Part shown: positions 16,639-23,737 of the stretch, one piece after another
Position numbering within the stretch: position 1 is the stretch's first letter
Layout: every line of letters starts with the position of its first letter
Source: Bacteroidaceae bacterium
GTDB lineage: Bacteria; Bacteroidota; Bacteroidia; Bacteroidales; Bacteroidaceae
Assembly (NCBI GenBank): GCA_017615245.1
Contig: JAGAAL010000044.1
Span: 1 to 41,167 of the forward strand
Length of the DNA stretch: 41,167 nucleotides
Direction: 5' to 3'
Made by a program: the position numbers and the translations under genes
Notes under the pieces: generated by a model
What the model saw: only the letters and a program-made list of their open reading frames with translations
What the model was told of the DNA's origin: nothing
The model's database searches: none

Positions 16639-16671
16639 TTTGTTTGAATTCAAATTTATTTAGTAAATTTG
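16639..16671 (+). promoter_or_regulatory. Promoter of the PBP1A-kdsB unit
   Basis: TAAATTTG at 16664-16671 is a consensus -7 box. Two TTTG boxes precede it, at 16639-16642 (21-nt spacer) and 16643-16646 (17-nt spacer). The start codon is at 16727, giving a leader of roughly 50 nt. Confidence 0.65.
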
Positions 16672-16726
16672 CACGGATTTTGAACAATGATTTCGTTTAA
16701 TTAGGTAATAGGTTAATTAGGAAATA

Positions 16727-19087
16727 ATGGAAAAGGAAAAGAAACAGAGTGTAGCGAAAGGTGTAACATTGATATGGATTTGTGTGTTTGTGGTGTTGAT
16801 GAGTTGTGTAGGATTGGTATATTCCATTTCGCAAGGTTGGTTGGGCGATATTCCTGAGATTGAGGAGTTGCAGAACCCAATCAATAAGTATGCATCGCGT
16901 GTGTATTCTGACGACGGGGTGCTTATGGGTACATGGAGCTATGCGAGTCAGAACCGTGTGATGGTACCATACGATTCTATCCCTGAAAATCTGGTGAATG
17001 CATTGGTTGCTACGGAGGACGAACGATTTTTTGAGCATTCGGGTATTGACTTCAAGGCATTGGGACGTGCCATTGTGAAGACGCTGATTATGGGTGACCG
17101 TTCGGCTGGCGGTGGTAGTACACTGACACAGCAGCTGGCGAAGCAGCTATATACGGATGTCGCCCATGACATAAAAGGACGTATTCTGCAGAAACCAATC
17201 GAGTGGTATATTGCTGTTCAGTTGGAGAAATTCTATACGAAGGAGGAAATCATTGCGATGTATCTCAATCAGTTTGACTTCCTCTACAACGCTGTCGGTA
17301 TCAAGAGTGCTGCGAATACCTACTTTGGTAAAGCACCTTACGACCTCAATCTGAACGAGTGTGCTGTACTGGTTGGTATGTGCAAGAACCCATCGCTGTA
17401 TAATCCTGTTCGAGACAACGAGGTATGTAAAGAACGTCGTAATGTGGTGTTACAACAGATGCTGAAAGAAGGTTATATCACGCAACAGCAGTTTAACGAA
17501 ACATCGCAGATGCCGATTGATGTGTCGCTTTTCAAGATTACCAATCACAATGAAGGTATCGCTCCATATTTGCGTGAATATCTCCGCCAGATTATGATGG
17601 CAAAGAAACCTAACCGTAGCGATTATGCTTCATGGCAATATCAACAGTACTATGACGACTCGTTGATGTGGGAGACCGACCCTCTATTCGGATGGTGTAA
17701 TAAGAACAAGAAGAAGAACGGCGAAAACTATAACATCTACACGGACGGTCTGAAGGTCTATACAACCCTCGATACACGTATGCAGAAATATGCTGAGGAG
17801 GCTATGCGCGAACATGTGGCGAAATATCTGCAACCGGCATTCGACAACCTGAAGAACCGCTATTCTACCTTCCCGTATATCGGCGTGGATAAGGCCAGAG
17901 TGGAACGTATCGTGAACCGTGCCATCAAGCAGTCGGAGCGTTATCGTCTGCTGAAAGAAGCCGGATGGTCAGAGGATCAGATTAAAGAGTCGTTCAATAC
18001 TAAGACTATGATGACTCTGTTGAAATATGAAAAGGACGGCACCTGCTCGGAATTCGAGACGGAGATGACGCCACGCGACTCAATCTTATATTACAAGAAG
18101 TTCCTCCGTTCAGCCATGATGGCCATGGACCCCCAGACGGGTTATGTGCGTGCATACGTGCCAGGTCTCGACTTCAAGCATTTCCAATATGATAATGTGA
18201 TGGGTGGCGGACGCCGTCAGGTAGGCTCCACGATCAAACCGTATCTTTATAGTTTGGCGATGATGAATGGCTGGACCCCTTGCGACGAAATCAATACCGC
18301 TCAGTTCTCGGCAGGAGGATGGTCACCAGACGGTGGTATAGGCGGCTATCGTACGCTTGCTGCAGCCCTTGCTGCATCGAGCAATCAGGCAAGTGCCCGA
18401 CTGATAGACCAGTTGCGTCCGGAGAACTTCATCAGAATGTTGCATCAGTTCGGTATCCGTACTCAGAACATCGATCCGACACTCTCGCTCTGTCTGGGTA
18501 CGTGTGACATTAGCGTGGGTGAGATGGTCAGTGGCTATACGGCTTTTGCCAATCAGGGACTGCGTACAGAGCCACTTTTGGTGACACATATAGAAGATGC
18601 CGAAGGTAACACGGTAGCGACCTTTACTCCTCGCACTAACGAAGTGCTCTCGCCAGAAGCCGCATACCAGATGGTGACGATGCTGAGAGGCGTCATCAAC
18701 AGTGGTACAGGTCGTGCGCTACGCTCATCAATTCGCGCCGATATGGGAGGCAAGACTGGAACGACGAACTCCCATGCCGACGGATGGTTTATGGGTTTCA
18801 CTCCTCATCTTGTAGTTGGCGCTTGGGTTGGTGGTGACGATCGTGACATTCACTTTGACTCTATGAGTTTTGGTCAAGGTGCACGTGCTGCTTTACCTAT
18901 CTACCATAAATTTATGGATAAGGTGTATAGGGACGGTAGGTTTGGTATTACTCAGGACCAGACGTTTGTCCAGCCTGAAGGTTTCGACCCTTGCTATGAT
19001 GCATTAGACGAACTCCGTAGCTTGGAGTATCGTGGGCAGGGTGTTGTGGATGAATACGAGAACCAGATAGACGAAGCGTTCCAATGA
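16727..19087 (+). CDS. mrcA: Class A penicillin-binding protein (PBP1A type)
   Basis: A bifunctional peptidoglycan synthase, 786 aa, anchored by one N-terminal helix (about 13-35). The GT51 glycosyltransferase domain has ATEDERFFEHSGIDFKALGR with catalytic Glu97, GGGSTLTQQLAKQ (128-140) and EKFYTKEEIIAMYLNQ. The transpeptidase domain has the SxxK nucleophile STIK (501-504), SSN (551-553) and KTGT (676-679). All key residues are present, so both activities should be intact. A consensus promoter lies upstream. The stop overlaps the start of kdsB by 4 nt, tying wall synthesis and lipopolysaccharide core synthesis in one transcript. Confidence 0.97.
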   Translation: MEKEKKQSVAKGVTLIWICVFVVLMSCVGLVYSISQGWLGDIPEIEELQNPINKYASRVYSDDGVLMGTWSYASQNRVMVPYDSIPENLVNALVATEDERFFEHSGIDFKALGRAIVKTLIMGDRSAGGGSTLTQQLAKQLYTDVAHDIKGRILQKPIEWYIAVQLEKFYTKEEIIAMYLNQFDFLYNAVGIKSAANTYFGKAPYDLNLNECAVLVGMCKNPSLYNPVRDNEVCKERRNVVLQQMLKEGYITQQQFNETSQMPIDVSLFKITNHNEGIAPYLREYLRQIMMAKKPNRSDYASWQYQQYYDDSLMWETDPLFGWCNKNKKKNGENYNIYTDGLKVYTTLDTRMQKYAEEAMREHVAKYLQPAFDNLKNRYSTFPYIGVDKARVERIVNRAIKQSERYRLLKEAGWSEDQIKESFNTKTMMTLLKYEKDGTCSEFETEMTPRDSILYYKKFLRSAMMAMDPQTGYVRAYVPGLDFKHFQYDNVMGGGRRQVGSTIKPYLYSLAMMNGWTPCDEINTAQFSAGGWSPDGGIGGYRTLAAALAASSNQASARLIDQLRPENFIRMLHQFGIRTQNIDPTLSLCLGTCDISVGEMVSGYTAFANQGLRTEPLLVTHIEDAEGNTVATFTPRTNEVLSPEAAYQMVTMLRGVINSGTGRALRSSIRADMGGKTGTTNSHADGWFMGFTPHLVVGAWVGGDDRDIHFDSMSFGQGARAALPIYHKFMDKVYRDGRFGITQDQTFVQPEGFDPCYDALDELRSLEYRGQGVVDEYENQIDEAFQ

Positions 19088-19842
19088 AATATATAGGAAT
19101 TATACCGGCACGCTATGCTTCCACCCGCTTTCCTGCGAAACCGCTGGCAATGTTGGGTGGAAAACGTGTGATTGAACGTGTATATAATCAGGTAGTTGGA
19201 CAGTTGGATGATGTATATGTGGCTACTGACGACGAGCGCATCGAACAGGCCGTGAAGTCATTTGGAGGTAAGGTGGTGATGACCAGTACAGAATGTCGTA
19301 GCGGTACTGATCGCTGTTGGGAAGCTGCCAGCAGAATGCATTTGTCGGCTGACGATGTTGTGGTGAACATTCAGGGTGACGAACCTTTCATTCAGCCTCA
19401 GCAGATAGCAGCCATCAAGGGGTGTTTCACTGATGCATCTGTGGAGATTGCCACATTGGTGAAACCGTTTACTCCGACTGACGGATTAGCTGCGTTAGAG
19501 AATGTGAACTCACCTAAGGTGGTAGTGAACCGCAGTATGGAGGCTCTGTATTTTTCGCGCTCCATCATCCCCTTCACGCGCGGAAAAGATAAAGAGGAGT
19601 GGCTCGCTGGTCATACCTATTACAAGCATATCGGTATCTATGCTTATCGCACTAAGGTGCTGAGTGAGATTACCCAGCTGCCTCAGTCTTCGCTCGAGCT
19701 GGCAGAATCGCTGGAGCAGTTGCGCTGGCTGGAGAATGGTTATAAAATCAAGGTCGGGGTGTCGAATATTGAGACTATTGGTATTGATACACCAGAAGAC
19801 TTAGAGAAAGCAGAGGAGTTTTTAAAGTTGAAAGAACAATAA
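19084..19842 (+). CDS. kdsB: 3-deoxy-manno-octulosonate cytidylyltransferase (CMP-KDO synthetase)
   Basis: KdsB activates KDO with CTP to give CMP-KDO for the lipopolysaccharide inner core, in the cytoplasm. The 252-aa length is standard. The N-terminus IGIIPARYASTRFPAKPLA is the CTP-binding signature; STECRSGTDRCWEA and VVNIQGDEPFIQP (the metal-binding Asp region) follow, and ETIGIDTPEDLEKAE closes the protein. The start overlaps the PBP stop (ATGA), so translation is coupled. A lipoprotein gene begins 6 nt after its stop. Confidence 0.97.
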   Translation: MKYIGIIPARYASTRFPAKPLAMLGGKRVIERVYNQVVGQLDDVYVATDDERIEQAVKSFGGKVVMTSTECRSGTDRCWEAASRMHLSADDVVVNIQGDEPFIQPQQIAAIKGCFTDASVEIATLVKPFTPTDGLAALENVNSPKVVVNRSMEALYFSRSIIPFTRGKDKEEWLAGHTYYKHIGIYAYRTKVLSEITQLPQSSLELAESLEQLRWLENGYKIKVGVSNIETIGIDTPEDLEKAEEFLKLKEQ

Positions 19843-19848
19843 GTAAAT

Positions 19849-20316
19849 ATGAGAAAACTATTGAGCGTAGTGATGTTGTGTCTAGGTGTGACAAGTTTTG
19901 TGGCTTGTTCGATGGATACAGATAGTGAAGCGAGTGTAACTATTCAGTATGAGGGCTATTGCGACAGTGTGGTGTTTGTGCATCCAGAGGATAGCGTGTA
20001 TAAACCATATATCCTGAAGATGATATCATCGGAAACCACTCCGCTTGCTGGTCCGAACTCGGTGTTCACGGAAACAGCAACCACTCAGGACGAGTATTAT
20101 CAGAATGCGGTATATAACTGCAACATCAAAGCTATGAAGACGTATGAGTCGATGTTGCAAAACGTTCCAGCAAGGGTGTTGCGTAATTCACTCGAGACAA
20201 CCTATGGAGACTCTATCGATGTGTCGAAGCTGGGTTATTTCACCATCTATTACAGCCTTTATGGTTTTTACGACATGAAGACTGTTCAGGTGGGTACCAC
20301 GCACAAAGATTATTAA
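19849..20316 (+). CDS. Putative lipoprotein of unknown function
   Basis: A 155-aa protein with a lipoprotein signal: residues 1-19 are hydrophobic and end in the lipobox FVACS, with Cys20 as the acylated residue. The mature part is acidic, with alternating beta-like segments (ASVTIQYEGYCDSVVFV, YFTIYYSLYGFYDMKTV). I do not recognise the family. It lies 6 nt after kdsB and 12 nt before a PL11 lyase on the same strand, so it is part of the same transcript; its function cannot be told from position. Confidence 0.75.
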   Translation: MRKLLSVVMLCLGVTSFVACSMDTDSEASVTIQYEGYCDSVVFVHPEDSVYKPYILKMISSETTPLAGPNSVFTETATTQDEYYQNAVYNCNIKAMKTYESMLQNVPARVLRNSLETTYGDSIDVSKLGYFTIYYSLYGFYDMKTVQVGTTHKDY

Positions 20317-20328
20317 TTCCTTCCACCC

Positions 20329-22179
20329 ATGAAATACACCCTACTGATATTATTGCTGATGACGAGTCATGTAATGATGGCTCAACCGCGTTATGACCTG
20401 AAAGGTATGCAGCGCGAGCAGTTAGGCAGAGGGGTGGTGGCATGTCGTACGAATGGAGGCGACAGCGTGAGTGTCAGTTGGCGCTATTTGGATGAGGACG
20501 GTCTGACGACTAGTTTCAATGTGTATCGGGATGGGAAGAAGGTCAATAAAACGCCTATCACTTCGACCACCTATCTCAAACTGCCATTTGAGGGTGGGGC
20601 TATCTATGAAGTGCGGACGGTTGATAACGGAAAAGAAACACACCGTAAGGACGGACGATTCGTTCTAAAGGAAGAAGCACCTAAGGGCTATCTGAGTATT
20701 CCGATACAGATACCCGAAGGAGGAACAACCCCCGATGGACGACGTTACGGCTATAGTGCCAATGATGCCTCAGTAGGTGATGTGGATGGTGACGGAGAAT
20801 ACGAAGTCATCCTAAAATGGGACCCTTCGAACTCCCGCGATAATGCTCATGATGGGTATTCAGGTAATGTACTGTTCGACTGTTATCGTCTCGATGGCAC
20901 ACGGTTGTGGCGCATCGACTTAGGTCAGAATATCCGGGCAGGAGCGCACTATACGCAATTTATGGTCTTTGACCTCGATGGTGATGGCAAGGCCGAAGTG
21001 GTGATGAAAACTAGCGATGGAACCATCGATGGGAAAGGTAAGGTAATTGGTGATGCAAATGCCGACTACCGTACACATACAGGCAGACTTGGACGTGTTC
21101 TTTCAGGTAACGAATACCTGACCGTATTCAGCGGACTGACAGGCGAGAACTTGTGTACCGTAGATTATCTGCCAGGACTCAATACAGGCGACTGGGGCGA
21201 CGATTACGGCAATCGTAGCGAGCGCTATTTGGCCTGTGTGGCTTATCTTGACGGACGACATGCAAGTGTGGTGATGTGTCGAGGCTATTATGAGCGCACT
21301 ACATTGACTGCATGGGATTGGGATGGGAAACAACTCACCCAGCGTTGGGCATTCGATAGTCAGAATCCAAATATGAGAGAGTGGGGCGGTCAAGGCAATC
21401 ATAACTTGCGTGTTGCCGATGTGGATGGTGACGGAAAGGACGAAATCATCTATGGTGCGATGTGTGTCGATGATAATGGAAAGGGTCTTTGGAATACCCG
21501 CATGGGACATGGCGATGCTATGCACTTAATGGGCTTCTTTCCCGATTCTGAACAGTTGCAGGTATGGGATGTGCATGAAAACCGTCGTGACGGTTCCACG
21601 CTTGTGCAAGCAGCAACAGGAGAGGTTGTCTTCCAAATCCGTTCGAATGCCGATGTGGGCCGTGGAATGGCTGCTGATATCGACCCCACGAACTACGGAG
21701 TGGAGATGTGGTCTTCGACGTCAGGAGGTATTCTGAACGTGAAGGGAGAGGTCGTCGCACCTGCGTTCCTCTCTACGAATTTCGCCGTATGGTGGACGGG
21801 TGACTTGAATCGCGAACTGCTTGATGGTGCCCGTATCTCCAAGTATAATCCTGTCACGAAACGTGCAGACGTTATCATGGATATGTCGCGCGAGTGTGTC
21901 TTCAATAATGGTACGAAAAGCAATCCGTGTTTGGAGGTAGACCTGTTGGGTGATTGGCGTGAGGAAGTCATTGTGCGAACTCGTCGAAGTGACGAACTGC
22001 GTATCTATATCACTGACTATTCGACTCCGTATCGATTCTATACACTGATGCAGGACATTCCTTACCGCCTCAGTGTCGCCACCCAGAATGTAGCCTATAA
22101 TCAACCTTCAGAGTTGGGCTGTTACTTTGGGTCAGACATGAAAAAAGGAAGGGTGTTCAGAGGATGGACGTTTGAATAA
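20329..22179 (+). CDS. Rhamnogalacturonan lyase, polysaccharide lyase family 11
   Basis: A 616-aa exported enzyme expected to cleave the rhamnose-galacturonate backbone of rhamnogalacturonan I by beta-elimination, as YesW/YesX do in Bacillus. Residues 1-18 form a signal peptide ending MMAQ. A fibronectin-like N-terminal region (about 38-115, VSVSWRYLDEDGLTTSFNVYRDG) is followed by the beta-propeller. The propeller carries calcium-binding loops DVDGDGEYE, DLDGDGKAE and DVDGDGKDE, and the family segments GLNTGDWGDDYGNRSERYLA and WGGQGNHNLRVAD. Length matches PL11. It is isolated from any SusC/SusD pair and lies among envelope genes. The galacturonate-related genes elsewhere in the window may share the substrate. 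Confidence 0.93.
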   Translation: MKYTLLILLLMTSHVMMAQPRYDLKGMQREQLGRGVVACRTNGGDSVSVSWRYLDEDGLTTSFNVYRDGKKVNKTPITSTTYLKLPFEGGAIYEVRTVDNGKETHRKDGRFVLKEEAPKGYLSIPIQIPEGGTTPDGRRYGYSANDASVGDVDGDGEYEVILKWDPSNSRDNAHDGYSGNVLFDCYRLDGTRLWRIDLGQNIRAGAHYTQFMVFDLDGDGKAEVVMKTSDGTIDGKGKVIGDANADYRTHTGRLGRVLSGNEYLTVFSGLTGENLCTVDYLPGLNTGDWGDDYGNRSERYLACVAYLDGRHASVVMCRGYYERTTLTAWDWDGKQLTQRWAFDSQNPNMREWGGQGNHNLRVADVDGDGKDEIIYGAMCVDDNGKGLWNTRMGHGDAMHLMGFFPDSEQLQVWDVHENRRDGSTLVQAATGEVVFQIRSNADVGRGMAADIDPTNYGVEMWSSTSGGILNVKGEVVAPAFLSTNFAVWWTGDLNRELLDGARISKYNPVTKRADVIMDMSRECVFNNGTKSNPCLEVDLLGDWREEVIVRTRRSDELRIYITDYSTPYRFYTLMQDIPYRLSVATQNVAYNQPSELGCYFGSDMKKGRVFRGWTFE

Positions 22180-22209
22180 AATGTATAATTATAAATGTAA
22201 AAAACGCGT

Positions 22210-23091
22210 ATGACGTTCGAAGATGTTGAGAAACTGTTAGAGACGAAAGTGTTTGGAATCACGTTGCTTGATCCCATTATGTTTTGCTTGAAGGCATTTG
22301 CCATTTTTCTGTTGATACAGGTGGCTGTGTGGGTGATTCGTTTTCTGATGAACCCAGAGCGGGCCAAACAGAAGAACCATAAGCTCGATGAGACCAGTAT
22401 GGTGTTTTTCCGTAAGTTGTTGGTTACGGTGGTGTATGTGTTGGGTCTCGCATGTGTGTTATATTTGATTCCACCTTTGCGTACTTTTGCTACCTCTATC
22501 CTTGCTAGTGCTGGTATCATGGCGATGGCGATAGGTCTGGCATCCCAGGAAGCTCTCTCGAATTTCGTCAGCGGTATCTTTATCATCCTTGCCAAACCCT
22601 TCCGTATCGGAGATGTCGTGACGCTCGATAGTGGTCAGACGGGAAAGGTGACCGAGATTGCCATTCGTCACACCATCATCACTACAGCAGAGAATCGTCA
22701 TGTCATTGTGCCGAATTCCAAAATCAATTCAGCCATCATCACCAACTCTACCATCAACGACACTCGCACCTGTGTGTTCGTAGAGGTGGGTGTGGCATAT
22801 TCTGAGAATCTCGACCATTGTATCGCTGAGATGCGTAAGGTGATAGAGGCCGACCCCCGTGTGCTCGACAAACGAACCGATAAGGAGAAAGCTGATGGGG
22901 TAGAGAAGGTTATCATTCGCGTGTTGGAATTGGGCAGTTCGTCTGTCACTCTCCGTGCCTATGTGTGGGCACCCAATCCCGCTGATGCCTTTGTTCTGAA
23001 ATGCGATTTGCTGAAAGCTGTTAAAGACCACTACGACGAAGTGGGTATTGAGATTCCATATCAGTATATTAACGTCGTGAGTAAGAGTTGA
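22210..23091 (+). CDS. MscS-family mechanosensitive channel
   Basis: A 293-aa membrane channel protein of the small-conductance mechanosensitive family, which releases solutes on hypo-osmotic shock. Three hydrophobic segments lie at about 20-47, 64-86 and 93-110. The pore-lining third helix is the Gly/Ala-rich ASAGIMAMAIGLASQEALSNF, followed by the signature GIFIILAKPFRIGDVV and the cytoplasmic beta domain (VIVPNSKINSAIITN). The soluble alpha/beta C-terminal domain is complete. It starts 30 nt after the PL11 gene, and the HD-domain gene begins 5 nt after its stop. Confidence 0.95.
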   Translation: MTFEDVEKLLETKVFGITLLDPIMFCLKAFAIFLLIQVAVWVIRFLMNPERAKQKNHKLDETSMVFFRKLLVTVVYVLGLACVLYLIPPLRTFATSILASAGIMAMAIGLASQEALSNFVSGIFIILAKPFRIGDVVTLDSGQTGKVTEIAIRHTIITTAENRHVIVPNSKINSAIITNSTINDTRTCVFVEVGVAYSENLDHCIAEMRKVIEADPRVLDKRTDKEKADGVEKVIIRVLELGSSSVTLRAYVWAPNPADAFVLKCDLLKAVKDHYDEVGIEIPYQYINVVSKS

Positions 23092-23096
23092 AGACA

Positions 23097-23633
23097 ATGA
23101 ACTACCAAAAACTATTTGACAAATATTATCCAGAAGATAACGAACAGCGTCACATCCTGCTGACTCATAGCCGGTTGGTAGCCGATAAGGCATTGATGAT
23201 TGCTCGTCAACATCCTGAGATGCTGCTCAACCTGCCCTTCATTGAAGAGGCAGCGATGTTGCACGACATCGGTATCCGCGAATGCGATGCCGCCAGCATT
23301 TATTGTTTTGGTTCTAATCCCTATCTTTGTCATGGAATTATCGGTGCTGAGATGCTACGTGCAGAGGGTTATCCCGAGCATGCTTTGGTATGCGAACGTC
23401 ACACAGGAACGGGGCTGACGTTGAACTATATCCTTGCCAACAATCTCCCACTTCCTCATCACGATTTAGTACCCGTCACTCTTGAAGAGCAACTCATCTG
23501 TTTTGCCGACAAGTTTTTCTCGAAGACCCGTCCCGAACAGGAAAAATCTGTCGATGATGCGCTGAAGAGCGTTGCAAAATTCGGTGACGAGTGTGCAGAA
23601 AAATTTCTCCGTTGGTGTCATTTGTTCCTCTAA
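23097..23633 (+). CDS. HD-domain hydrolase
   Basis: A 178-aa soluble protein with HD-superfamily metal ligands: a His in THSRLVADKA, the His-Asp pair in EEAAMLHDIGI (residues 56-57), a His in CHGIIGAEML and an Asp in FADKFFSKT. Such proteins are metal-dependent phosphohydrolases acting on nucleotides or related phosphates; the substrate is unknown. I prefer the ATG at 23097. A TTG in frame at 23088 overlaps the MscS stop and would add three residues. It is the last gene before a hairpin terminator, so it closes the PBP1A transcript. Confidence 0.85.
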   Translation: MNYQKLFDKYYPEDNEQRHILLTHSRLVADKALMIARQHPEMLLNLPFIEEAAMLHDIGIRECDAASIYCFGSNPYLCHGIIGAEMLRAEGYPEHALVCERHTGTGLTLNYILANNLPLPHHDLVPVTLEEQLICFADKFFSKTRPEQEKSVDDALKSVAKFGDECAEKFLRWCHLFL

Positions 23634-23672
23634 CACGTCACTTTTTCCCTTCTTTAAGATTATTTATGACTG

Positions 23673-23698
23673 AACGAAACAAGAGTTTCGTTATTTTG
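23673..23698 (+). terminator. Intrinsic terminator after the HD-domain gene
   Basis: A perfect 8-bp stem (AACGAAAC at 23673-23680, GTTTCGTT at 23685-23692) with a 4-nt loop, followed by ATTTTG. It lies 40 nt past the stop of the HD gene and 10 nt before the lptD -7 box. Confidence 0.7.
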
Positions 23699-23701
23699 TC
23701 G

Positions 23702-23709
23702 TACCTTTG
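23702..23709 (+). promoter_or_regulatory. -7 element for lptD
   Basis: TACCTTTG matches TAnnTTTG. The expected -33 region falls inside the terminator hairpin and has no TTTG. The predicted leader to the TTG start at 23738 is only about 20 nt. Confidence 0.45.
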
Positions 23710-23737
23710 CATTTCATAATGTAGGCCAACAAACGAT

